This document shows positions 13,143 through 25,300 of a DNA stretch of 64,000 nt, in pieces. The notes under the pieces were generated by a model that worked only from the letters and a program-made list of their open reading frames with translations, made no database searches and was not told the DNA's origin. How positions within the stretch are numbered: the first letter of the stretch is position 1; every line of letters starts with the position of its first letter. The DNA lies in NCBI RefSeq assembly GCF_001577835.2, contig NC_029521.1, forward strand, positions 26,258,917-26,322,916. Direction: 5' to 3'. The DNA comes from Coturnix japonica. Lineage: Eukaryota; Chordata; Aves; Galliformes; Phasianidae. The translations under genes were made by a program, and so were the position numbers.

Positions 13143-13306
13143 CATAGAATCATGAGTTAGAAGGGACATTTAAAGGCCATCTGGTCCAACCCCCCATTCA
13201 ATGAACAGGGACACCCGCAGCCCATCAGGTGCACAGAGTCCCATCCAGTCTGACCTTGGTTGTCCCCAAGGAACAATCAGATAGCAATCACCACATCTCC
13301 CACTTC
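13143..13306 (-). mobile_element. CR1 LINE 3' fragment, reverse orientation
   Basis: Starts CATAGAATCATGAG and continues AGAAGGGACATTTAAAGGCC, TGGTCCAACCCCCCATTC and CCCATCCAGTCTGACCTTG, the reverse complement of a CR1 3' end. The distal end fades out near 13.31 kb. Confidence 0.88.
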
Positions 13307-13489
13307 TAAGGCTGAAGCAAAGGACCATCCCAAGGAACTTCCTTCCCTTTGAAATGCTGGGTTTTGTTAAAGTATTGAATGTGCCCAGATGATTTTTAAG
13401 AAGCTTACTTTTAAACTTGCCAGCATTTAGCTATGGAGAGTACTTCTCTGTCATGTATATCAAAGCCTGATCTAAGTTGCCATATGGGC

Positions 13490-13653
13490 TGCTGCCTGGG
13501 CTGCATAAGAAGCATGGTCAGCAAGTTGAGGGAATAATATGGAGAGGGCTCTGAGGACCTGATAGAGCTGTAGACATCCCTGTTCACTGCAGGGGAGTTG
13601 GACCCATTGGCTTTTAAAGGTCTCTTCCAACTCAATTATATGATTCTATGCTA
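13490..13653 (+). mobile_element. CR1 LINE fragment, internally deleted
   Basis: GGGCTGCATAAGAAGCATGG resembles the CR1 ORF2 end region. It is followed without the intervening segment by GTTGGACCCATTGGC, AAAGGTCTCTTCCAACTC and the terminal TATATGATTCTATG, so part of the element is missing. Confidence 0.8.
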
Positions 13654-14934
13654 TAAAAACCCATTGTAAACACTATAAAAATCTCCACGGAGTAGACACT
13701 GGTACACAGGATGGAATGTACTGATATTTACATAAGCATTGCACAGACAATGTCCTCACTTGGACTGTGCTGAGCGTGGTAGCCTTCCATCATCACTATT
13801 CAATATACAGAACAGACAAGAGAGTTACAGCTTCCTTTAAAAGATAGTCTTACTCCTCTCCCACAAGACGGCACTAATACAAAATAATCCAACGTTTAAT
13901 TTATTAATGTGGAATGAGAGATGAGATTTGTTTTTCATCATCATTATTTATAGCTTTACTAACACGTCCATTGTTATACAATGGGGCAACGTATCCCAAG
14001 TGAACTGCAGCCAGAGCCTGCACAGCACTCCCCTAACAACAGATTAAACAAAATAAGAAAATGAAATCCTGACTTTTAGTCTGCATGTTTCCATAAAGAA
14101 TTAACTAAATAAGTTTAATATGTGTGTACCTGAAGAGAGACAAGTTGTTTTTAATGGTCCCTCTTTGTTTACGTCTAAGTATTTCAATTGCTTTTTAACT
14201 GCTAGCCTGCATTTAAAATAGCCTTGAAAAACATTTATCGGGGATTAGAGAGGTTAAATAGTGAAAACTTGAAAACCAAGACCAAGTTGGGAAAATGGGA
14301 AGCTACCTAATCAAGCTGGGATCTTACACTGTCAATAGAATTACAGTTGGTATCAACTAAGCAACATTGTGGTGCTTTCAGAAACCTCCCTTCCTCCTCC
14401 ATCCTCATTCTTCATCCACTCACCCATTAGGAAAGCTGCAAAGCCAGGGAGGCACGAGGTAACACATGTAATGGAGTTTTGCAGAACCAAGCATGTGTAA
14501 GAGCACATATATCTCAAAATTTGACCCTGATTTGCAGCAGCCATCCTGTTTCATGATGCCTGGAAGGGAAGAACCCCTTTCTAAGCCTTCTGTCAAGCCC
14601 ATAGTAATATGACAAAGGATTCTGCCACGCTGCCAGTACAAAGAAAGGAACTTCATCCAACCAAAATTCAAGCCTCCTCAAGGGACTCACTCATTGACAC
14701 CTAGAATTCTCCTCCTGAGCATGTTATCCCAACAACTGCTGAAGAGATTTGGAGGCTTCCTTTGTTGACCGCCCTGTATTTGTCATTCAGTTAGAACCAC
14801 CCTTAAGGGAACAGCATTCTCTAAGGCTGAGACTCCCAAAAGCCAGGTTCTTACATGTATGGATGTGGAACTTAGATGTTAAACACGGATTAATATCACA
14901 ATTCAAACAATACTGTGGTAGTGCATTGTGGTGC

Positions 14935-14940
14935 TTTATT
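14935..14940 (-). promoter_or_regulatory. candidate distal poly(A) signal AATAAA for RAB11FIP2
   Basis: AATAAA on the minus strand is followed about 15-20 nt later by CA positions and then a GT-rich stretch (GTATTGTTTGAATTGTG), the normal layout of a vertebrate cleavage and polyadenylation site. Confidence 0.5.
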
Positions 14941-16674
14941 AGTGTTAGACATGCAATATTGTTTCAATGGGCAGAAATTAAAATATACCGAGATAACACT
15001 GTAATCAAATTAAAGGCGCTGAAGTTGCAATAATGAAACAAAAATAAAGGTTTTTCATGCATCCTAGGTTTACAGTTCTCACATGTGCATACAGCTGTGA
15101 TTCTGTACCATTATTAAATGTAGACAAAGTACCATTGGTTGCACAAGACAAAATTAACCCTTAAGGTAGAAGTAATGTTCATATCTTTTACAGACTTCTT
15201 ATACAACCTGGATCTTCAGCTTGTTTTTTACAGCATATCAGAATACAAGACACCTGGAAGCTTATAAGATGAATAGGAATGGCTCTATCACTTGTAATAT
15301 ACAGTGGCTGCTCTGATGAACAAATTGTGAAAGGCAAAGTAAATGCTCCCTATGCCGTAGGAAATCATGACTTTTTCCAACAGAAACAAATCTCAAAACC
15401 CTTCATAAACAGATTAAAGTGCTACCTATTGCATATTAAATACTTCCAGTGCCCATACGCAGATTTAGAAGTTATAAATTCCTGAAAATAGCATTTCAAA
15501 CTAAAAGTGCTGACACAGCCTTACATCTAGCATCATGAATGCAGCAGCACTACTATCCTTCATCATGGACTTCAAAGAGAGGAAGTTAGGCAACATGCTT
15601 CAAATATCACCATTTTAAAATCACAGAGCTAACACCTCTATCATATCAGCAATAGTAATGGATACATAAACAGCAAAAAAGCTTACTTTACATACTTAAT
15701 ATTTTTTTCTTTAAAGCTGGAAGTGTAAATAAGCCTCCAGTGCAGCAGTAAACATATTAAGACAACAGTTGTTTTTAGACGCATCTAAGAAAGGGCATCT
15801 TCTAGAGGAAGAAATGCAGACTATTACCTAATGAGCCTGAGTTTCATTAGGTCCCCACATCATGAAGCCTTTCTAAATGCAAGGCAACATTTTCACAGCT
15901 GGAAAGTTACAAATAGTTCTTGATACGGAGCCAACGGCAATAAATGTAGCTATGTATAATCTAGGGAGAATGCTACATTCATTAGTAGGTGGAAAACCAA
16001 GCTAAACATAAAATACAGCAGCACGAGGTAACGTATATAAATATTAAACGTCCTTCATGAATGGAAGAAAGTTAATGTTGCTTACAAAACTAAAATACCG
16101 CCTTGATATTTGTTCTCTGAAGTAAGGGAAGTATGTAGCTACGAGCAGAGATGTGTCAAAGGAGAATTTCCAAGTACAGGGTGTGCACGGATGAACTTTC
16201 GTACTTATTTTTGACAGAAGACACCAAAACAATGTGCCCCAAATTCTCATCATTTCAGAGGGCAAGAAAGAGTAATTGCAAGTGGCAAGTGATTATAATT
16301 TTTAAGTGATCTGTCAGAGTACGCACAATTTTGTCCCACAGGAGAAACAGAACTTACTTTGTTTTCAGCAAATAAATCACTCTGTATGAAATGTTTTCAT
16401 GTGAAAGCTGCATGCTCCATCGAATACAGGTGGGATGAAGATGCATTTCAAAAATAGTCTCAAAAATATAGAAAAAAAAGGTAAGATTTTCATTTTAAAC
16501 AGAAAATGACAGGTGTGCAATTGTTCCACAACTGCCCCAGAGGAGCTCATATCTTCAGCCATAAGAACTCCATATAAAAATACAGAGTTGAAATTCCTGT
16601 AACTTTACCTTTTCCTAAATTGCATTTGTTGTTCTCCTCTCTTCCTTGTTAAACTGTTGGAAACAAAAGGTGCG

Positions 16675-16680
16675 TTTATT
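16675..16680 (-). promoter_or_regulatory. candidate proximal poly(A) signal AATAAA for RAB11FIP2
   Basis: AATAAA on the minus strand is followed by CTTTTGTTTCC about 12 nt on. It would give a 3' UTR of about 2.5 kb. It may be an alternative to the site near 14.9 kb. Confidence 0.35.
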
Positions 16681-17752
16681 CACTCACAGATCAGATAAAG
16701 ACAAGATAGTGCATTCAAAGCTTCACTAAATTTCTTCACTAATGCACAAAAATTGATCTTTTCGCTACCTTTAATCTGCTTATCATTCTTTGTATGCAAA
16801 TATGTCAAATGATCTGCTTTTAGTCAATTATGCAGTTTGATATTCTACATTTACATTCTAAAAGGAGTGATTTCAGAGGTGCTAAATATAGTAGAGTGTC
16901 ATTTTAATAATAATAAGTTGGCTCGAAAGTGAAAAGTCATTGGAGTCTATTTGCTTGTTAAACCCCTCTGGTGTGTATGGTTTAATCATCACGGATACTA
17001 CACATTGTCTCATGTGTACCAGTTAGTTTGAAAATGACTGTTGAATTCAAAACAATTGCACAACTCTCCCCCATTAACAATATGAGAAAGCCACTTGCCT
17101 TAGCCAAAGGCTGAAAAAATGTTCAAGAACTTGCATGGAAATACTGAGTAACTGAAATACATCTTGGTGTAATTAGGAAATTAAAATCTGAGTGCAAAAC
17201 CTAAGTTCCAACAGTAAACGTACCATAACTTCGTATATAAACTTTGGCACTACGAATATATTACAGCAAATTTACAGTCATGAAGACCTTAAGTGGGTCA
17301 AAAAGACATTCATGTGGTTTAAAAGGTACAGAACTTGATGAATCTTTCATCTCTCAATAGAGAAATCAGTTGATGAAGTGGGCCTGTTCCTTCGTTGCGA
17401 ATGACCAAATGGAGAACACTACAATTAGGGAGGGATGACTGGAATTGCTGAGGCGTCATCCAGGCAAAATGACTCGCACTGGTGGATCCCAATACAGTGC
17501 TGAGAATGCTCAAGCTGCATAAATTTTAACTTGGGGGGATGGGAGATAACTCCTAAAAATGGGAGAAAATTAAAAGGATGAATGTGAAAAGGAGGAGAAA
17601 AGAATAAAAAAAAAAAAGAAATGAGAACTGAGAAATTGTCCAAAGTACTCAGACAGTGGATCCTTTTCATCTCTACCAGACAGTAGTTATTTAAGATATT
17701 AGTAATCTTTGCAGCTTTCAAAACAAAAATATAGATTTTTTACAGCATGGGG

Positions 17753-17762
17753 NNNNNNNNNN
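17753..17762. other. assembly gap of 10 N
   Basis: Ten Ns sit inside a G run, with GGGG to the left (17749-17752) and seven Gs to the right (17763-17769). The round number suggests a placeholder size. It lies in the probable RAB11FIP2 3' UTR. Confidence 0.98.
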
Positions 17763-19142
17763 GGGGGGGAAGAAAAGAAAATCCAAATCTAAAATATTCT
17801 CTGTACCTTTTTTTTTTTTTTTCTTTTAAATACTTACCGTTTCACAGCAATAGAAAATCCAACTGAGGCTCTTATGAAGGAAATTAAAACCTACCTACGT
17901 TAATATTGTAAGGATTCTTCTCCTATTTTCCCTTAATAAATTCACCACCATATTTAGCCAATTTAGTGAATAACAGATATCCTTTCCATCTGTCATCTTA
18001 CAGTTATTAACTGATCAGGAAGACATTTGCTACATTCTTACATCTGCCTTAAGGAGAACCCACTTTTAAAGTACTTTTAACGAATACAGACCTTTTTAAA
18101 AAGTTTAAATAAAATTAAACCTAAGGTACCCCAGTCATGTTTCAGCAACACAGCCTATTTCTAAAAGCTTATATTTTGTTCTCATAAGTTTAAATAAACT
18201 TAAGAGATACATCATTTTAAACTCAATCTTAAATTGAGTCAGTTCTATATTCTCAGAATTATCATCTTTTTAAGTCAGTCTGTTCATTTTTCCTGTATTT
18301 TTACTGTACAGACCTTGACTGAGCAAAGTATTCTTACCTTATTCCAATTTTTCTCCCATCCTACTTCTGACTCTATTAACACTGTTCAAAGTACTTCAAC
18401 ATATAAAAAAAGCATGCAATAACTTCATACAAAAAGATCTGCAAAATAATCCCATGTAATGAGCTCGCCACCAAAGTTCAATCATTATACACAAAAAACC
18501 TGCATTTAAGTGTAAATTAACTCATTCCCACATGTGCCATTAGTGAAATGGCATGGTATTTTTCACATTGCCATACAAAAGCATACTGTATACAGTATAG
18601 CATTTACTCTACAAAGATTGCGCATCACTGTTTTCCTCTACTACATGTAAAACAAACTGCATTCCATTGCAAGAAGCCACATTTAGATTTAGTTAAGCGT
18701 TCTACACTGGCTTGAAAACAGTGGCCTTAATTGGCATGTCTTAATACCAGAATTGACATATTTGCATAATATTAATCAGTCAAGAAAACATTCAAAACAG
18801 CACAGGGTACCCCAGCTGACAAGGCATGGACAGTGTGCACACAGACACTGCATTCATGTGTGTTATTTACTCTACAGTAAAGATGCTGCAGCTAAAGTTG
18901 TTCTCAAAAAGGAAAAATAAAGTTATTCAGCTAATCCAATGAAGTACCATTTTGGCAGTACCTGCTAGTGTTTGGAGTTAATAAAAACAAATAATAACAA
19001 CACAAAAAGCTACGCCATAGTCCCATCCTTCCAATGCTTGGAATTTTTTAGAACAAAAAGGAATGAAAAGAAGTCAAAATGTTGAAATGTTATTTCCTTC
19101 CACGAATGTATTCAGCAGAAAGTACCACCCAGTGTCACCATT

Positions 19143-19370
19143 TTAACTTTTGGAGAATTTGCCAGCTTTTCGAGAAGGTTCATATGGCACTCTGAGAATA
19201 CTGGGTGTTTCTTCCATCACTCGGACAAGAAGATTATCAATGTAATCCTCAAGTTCACGAATATGGGTGTCCTTCTTCTTAAGCTGCTCTTTATGTTTCA
19301 GCAGCTCCTGCAAAACCTCTTCGTAGGTGAGGTTCCGGTATCCTGCAGTGGTGTCAAAAGGATTTCCATC
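19143..19370 (-). CDS. RAB11FIP2: RAB11FIP2 coding exon 5 (Rab11-binding domain, stop)
   Basis: Codes for residues 436-510 and TAA. The acceptor is TTTCTTGTAG|GATGG. It begins DGNPFDTTAGYRNLTYEEV, with the third NPF, followed by the coiled-coil FIP-RBD containing KKDTHIRELEDYIDNLLVRV and a tail ending EPSRKAGKFSKS. The human tail reads KFSNS, so the protein ends at the same place. Confidence 0.96.
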   Translation of the reverse strand, partial: DGNPFDTTAGYRNLTYEEVLQELLKHKEQLKKKDTHIRELEDYIDNLLVRVMEETPSILRVPYEPSRKAGKFSKS

Positions 19371-22300
19371 CTACAAGAAAACAAAACAAAAACCAACAGA
19401 TTTAATTAAATAGTTTTCTGAACTAAAGAAGCTGACAGGTTGCTTTTAATACATTTCTCATGTAAACCTCTGACATAGGACATTTTTCTTATATTCCTCC
19501 TCCTTTTACTCTAGAGCTTTTCCCTGTAATATCCCTCCTGGAGCAAACAGCTGGCGATACGTTGCCCAGTTTGAAATGTTTCCCACACTAACACATAAGG
19601 AAAAAAAGGCTGTTCTCGGGAAGATGTGCACACAGTTTGTGAACACCTGAGCAGTAACCCCAACAAATTGTTAGCGGGTCCATTTGGGAAACCCAATATA
19701 AGGTAACGTTAATTACAGCAGAAAAAGAGCCCTGAGAATTCCAGCCCTACCGTAAACTTTCCTGAGTTCTCATCTTTAGAGAATATTACAGCAAAACATT
19801 TACTTAGCTTTAAATGACATCAGCCCTCATCTGTCTTTCATATTCTATTTTTAGTCGCCAGCAGCTTGCCAGGCCTTGGCCTCTGAAATATACATTACAA
19901 TTTCCAATTTTACATTTCAGGTGAAGAAGTCCAGAGTGCTTAAGGCAGAAATGCGAACTGCTAGAACACCTTTCTGCACGGCTGCCTTCAAAGAAGGAAG
20001 GGCACAGAAATAAGCAGCAGAGGAAACAGCAGTGTTTTGCTATCAATTTCTGATGACACTGAATACAGTTATTAGCAAAGATGGGCAAAGTGGTCCCTGT
20101 AAGAAAGGTCAGCATGCGAACCAAAACACTACAATGTCCTATTCTATGTCAAGAGATAGAGCTGAGATCTTCAGTAACCAGATAATGATACATTTGGCAA
20201 TTTATAATTGAGAAAAAGATCGTTTCTTCCCATACGGCTCCATACTGACACATTGGCATGTCAAATCATTAACATATGCAGGTGCACAGAGTTTTCAGTT
20301 AAGCCTAGTAAGAAAAGATGGTGCACTGCAAACAGGCTGAAGTACCACAGATCAATCAGCCACTCTTCATCAATTAGATTTTAATAGCAGCTCTTCAAAT
20401 TAGGTGCTTTTAAGTATTTTTCACTGCATTTGAGATATTAATAGCACATTTACGTAGGTGTATTTACTATTTTGAACTTCTAATATCAAGTTACAGCATT
20501 TTACATGATCAATAAGTCCCATTTTACAAAAATGTCTACCTTGATGAAACCCATAAATTGGTTACTAATTGATTTCCAAAAAGTAGAGAAGAGAAAATAA
20601 CTTCACTTTGTGGTCATCCTATTTTTAGCACATCATCTTTCATAAGAAGGAAGCTAAATTTTATCTTCAAAGAACTAAGGGTTTAGGGTGTTTCTTACAC
20701 ATTGGAAAATAAATTAAAACTTCAATGTACAAAAATACAGAGTTTGCTTAATTTTCTGATTTGGCAAAGGAAGAGGAATACGCAATGTTGTTTTCAATCA
20801 TTATATAAAGTTTACTGGAAAACTGTGTACAATACATATGCTTTAAAGATGTTTTGCCATACATATGCTCTCGACAGATCTTCTGTGTGAGTTGCTTATC
20901 AAATTAAACACACAGGAAAATTCTACAATGCTTTTTGTGTTTAGAAATAGATACTGTTAAAGGTAGGAGGGATTATAAGTGTCTTGTTTGAGTAAATGGT
21001 ACTTAAATACCTATACCCTTAATGAAATTAAGACACCAAAAATATAAAACATTAATCTTGTAGGAAAGTAGTGAACAATGTGTTGCAAATAATGGGCTTG
21101 CTGTCTCAGCTGTAAGATCCTATTGGGGCGCAGACTGACAACCAGAGGAGATGGAGGAAGAGAAATCAAAGCGATGGCCTGGCAATCTCTGATTGTCTCC
21201 ATATTGTTCTAATGAGGAATTCTACTCTGGGGATATAATCTAAACTCCTTTCACATCTTTTGTCCTCCTTACTTCATCCTCCTTTCAGTTCTTAATTAGG
21301 CCTTAAAGAGCTCGCGCTGCCCTTTCAACTGGCTACTGCTCCCACTTAAGCAGTGCTGTCAGAGACAGGTGTTGGCACCAGAGCAGGAGACACACAAACA
21401 TAATTACTCAATGCGATGCGCAAGGAAGAAATGCAATAAATTGGTGAGGGTTATTACAGCAGAACCCAATAATAAATTACCTCAAACACCTCAGAAAGCA
21501 ATCTGGAATATTTAAAAATATATATATTCAAATGGTTTCATTCAAAACTATGGTTGTGATGTAGTTTCTTCTCCTAATTTTATTTTGTATTAAATGAGCA
21601 CCACATCATAATCCTGCGGCTGACATTTAGAATAGCTGCTGTTCCGAAAGAAAAATCATCAAGGATTTCTTTTATCACCTTTAAATCCTTTAAATAAAAC
21701 AATTCACATATTATTTCTTAAAAAGAATCATAACGGCGCTTTTACCAGCAATAAATTACACAATTTCCAGTAGCACATTTGCAAGCACATAGAAACTGTA
21801 ATTACGGCCACTTTACAGACAATAGCTGCAAAGTTAAATCAATTTTTTTTTTGATGTGTTTTGTCAGAGATTAAGTAACCGCCTGGTAGAATTCAGTTTA
21901 CTATCTGATCAAAGGCAGCATTCATATACGCTGACATCTCCCACCAGTTACTTGCATTAAAAAAATCTTGGGTGTTTATAAAAACATCAAATATCATTAA
22001 AGGACATTTACATAAACCAGCCAAAAGCAAATAGTACAAAGTCATATTTCCCTGTGAAACTTGTTTTCTATATATTGTAAAGATTGAAAACAAACCCACT
22101 CTTAAAGATTTGATCTATTCACAGAATAAATTTGAGCAAAACCACATTTTTCTTCCAAAGATGCTGCACAGACCATCTGTGGAGTTTGTTTTGTCTTTTC
22201 TTCCTAGTACACATTTTTAGCTACTCTGACAGTAAAAGAGTATTTTGAATAATAACTTTTAGTATTAATTTCTATTTTAAGTGTTTCTGCAAGGCTGCTC

Positions 22301-25300
22301 ATTTATTATTTTTGTTATGAATCTCACCACGTATCAGCTCATTACTTTCATTTGGATGAACCAGCTAAAAATGGTCCTCCAGTCTCAGAGCCTGGTGAAA
22401 GGAAACACCTGTTATGATGGCTAATGGAACCCGCCTAGTGCAGGGCTCTCACCTGACTGCATTTCTCTAGAGCTATCCATCATACCCCAGTGTTTCTTAT
22501 TTCTCTCCCTGTACAGATCTAATTTTCCCTTTCTTTTCTACATTGTAATACTAGAGGTTATCCAAATATTTTACACATTAAGCATAAAACTCTTCTTTAT
22601 TTCCAAGTTCATTTCAGTTTTCTTATTTTCCAATTAGATTTTCTGGAAGGCAATAGGCGATAGAAGGCAAGACAAAAATCATAGACTCATAGACTGGGTT
22701 GGGTTGTAAGGGACCCTCTAGGCTCATCAAGCTCCAACCCTTCTGCCACAGGCAGGGCTGCCAACCTCCGTATCTAAAACTAGACCTGGCTTCATCCAAC
22801 CTGGCCTTGAACACCTCCAGGGACAAAACAAACAAGCAACAAGCATTTCCTTATAAGAAATTAAAAAAGAATAGTAGCTCATATTGTATTGGGCACCAGC
22901 TAGTTTGTATTTGCTGACAGCTTTTCATAACACTCCACAACTTACCATTGTTTTCCTGAGGTCCTCAGTGCCAGAAGGATTCACGTTAAAACTGTGGAGG
23001 AAAAACAAACTAACATCAACTGTGTACACTTATTTGGCCAAAACTTCTACTAGAAATTACTACTGAACTCAGAGTACTGGCTGCACAAGGTAATTATTAC
23101 CATTTATTTTCTTGACTTGTCAAACTTAGAATAACTAGGACAACCCTTGAAATTCATACAAACTTTCATATTTGTGTGAATATGTGAATATCTCTATTCA
23201 CAATTTTTGATATCATTCTAATATATGTTCACAGTAAGCAGTACAAAGATATTACAGATTGGTCTAACCCTAGCAATGCTGCCATGGCTCACATAGTTGC
23301 TATAGCAAGTTTTGAGAGAAAACTGAGTCTTAGAGAAAGTGTGCTCAGAATTTGGGTATGACTCACTAATAGTAATTCCTCAGTAGCACCTTAGTAGGCA
23401 TCTTTCTTTCACATCACAAAAACTACCATGTACTCAGGTTGCATGTATTGGCTGTCAAGGGTGGCATCTGTTGACAGAGCTTCAAGAAAACACATCTCTG
23501 GGTCTGGCTGCACCCAAACTGGTAACAAGCTCCTGCAAATGCTATGACAGGCAGTCAGAAGCTCATTTCTTTCCTATTTTTCAGGCTAGAGAATCTCTAT
23601 GGCCTAAAACTAATGTTTAATTCCACAGTCAAGAAGCTGATACATGAATAAAGACAAATTAGTAAAAAACAAAAAAAACAAAAACAAACAAAAAAAAACC
23701 CTGCAATCTATGGTTGAAAAAATAATTTGGAAAGTACAAATTGTACACTTTTAATTTTAAAGGTAGCTTGAAGTAAAAAGCACGTGTCTTGTGCCCATCA
23801 CTCTTTGATATCTGAAATTATAAGCCATATATTTCATGGCGTAAAAATGGAAGAGATGCAGCATACAAACCGATGTTTTACTATGTCCTTTTATTTCATT
23901 TCAAAAATAGTCTTTCCTTCATATATAGTAGTTCAGAGAACCATCTGCTAGACTGAAGATATTAGAGGAAGATTGGATTACAGTCACAACCAGAAGTAAA
24001 AAGGCGTCTGGAGAATCGAGGTCTGGCTAACCCCCATTGTACCTGTTTGTAACAGCGATCTGAAGCACTCTGCCTGGAGTTTGCTGGAGAATAGTTTTGA
24101 ATGATGGGCTGCATTCATCGGGTATTGTCTAAAAAGCAAAAAGGCAGGAACCCTCCCTCATGGTCTGCATTTTAGTTTCACACTGATGTGTCAAACACAT
24201 GATGAACTTGCTTCATTCATGGCTGCCTTTTGTGATCCCAGGGAAAAAAAAAAAAAAAAAAAGAGTTAACTGAACTGGATCAAATTAGCTTGGTGAAAAC
24301 CAAGAATGTCTCTATTTAATGAAGTGTGGCGTTAATTTGGGATATCTTTCTTTTGGGACTGTTTCCTCATGTTAGACAAGATATGGAATAATACAGCCTG
24401 ACTGCTCAACTAAGCGAGCTTCTGAAAGGTTAAAAAAGCAAAATCTTTCATTGCGCTGAATGACTTTCTGTGCAATAAGTTCTGGGACTCCCTTACACAG
24501 CAGCTGCTTAAAAGGAACAGTTCTGCCTATGAAAAGTTATGCTTCAAAATTAGAAATATAAATCACTGGCAATATGGATTAATCTTTTATTTTCATCTAA
24601 AAACTCAGCAGTCACTTCTGTAACACTACGAGTGCAATTACAAAAGAGCACATCTGTGTGTTTCACATGAAGTAATCTGAATATCCTTACAAAAAAAAAA
24701 AAATAATGCTAAAAAAACCAACAACAAAAAAACTTATTAAACAGAATATTCACCAATAAAACCCCAACCCTACGAATACTCATATTTTAGAGAGATATGA
24801 AGAAATATACTGCTTCTCAGTGAGGCAGGAAGAAACAGGTGCTGGGATTGCATGCAGCATGTTTAAGTCAGCCTGTCCAACCAACCAACGTGGGAGCTCC
24901 GCAGCCCCACCGAGCCTTGCAGGGTTTCCTGCCAGCTCCTCCAGCCCGAGGTGAACGTGAGCCGTTGCAGACTCTCCCAGCTGCACCCATAACTCACTGT
25001 CCAAGAGCCCTGTAATGCCTTGAAAGAGCATACTGTAAAATTATGAATGCATGCAGTTGGGGGAGTTGCAGATACTGTGTATTGAAATTAATGACAGTAG
25101 AGTTTGTTTTCTTTTTTTCCAATTTAAATTTCAACACAACGTTACATCCCTGATGTTATTGCTTTACTTGATCATTTGATTACTTAGAGATTACAGAAAA
25201 CACACCTCTAGCGTTACAGAACATGAACTGCACAAACGTGGTGCTTAGGGAGGTGATTTAGTGGAGGGCTGTTAGGGTAGCATGGTTAGGCTGCAGTTGA

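Larger units (their letters stand above)
11750..14914. other. intergenic region between RAB11FIP2 3' end and putative novel gene
   Basis: 3.2 kb. It holds two CR1 fragments in opposite orientation (13143-13306 and 13490-13653) and a C/T-rich tract near 12.85 kb. No supported gene or RNA is seen. The promoter of the putative minus-strand gene would lie here, but no clear TATA or CpG element was recognised. Confidence 0.6.
14915..19142 (-). other. RAB11FIP2: probable 3' UTR of RAB11FIP2
   Basis: Sequence following the TAA with no competing coding frame. The most distal convincing poly(A) signal is at 14935-14940, giving a UTR of about 4.2 kb; long 3' UTRs are usual for this gene. An earlier end at about 16.66 kb is possible. 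The 10-N gap at 17753-17762 falls inside. The extent is inferred, not proven. Confidence 0.5.
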
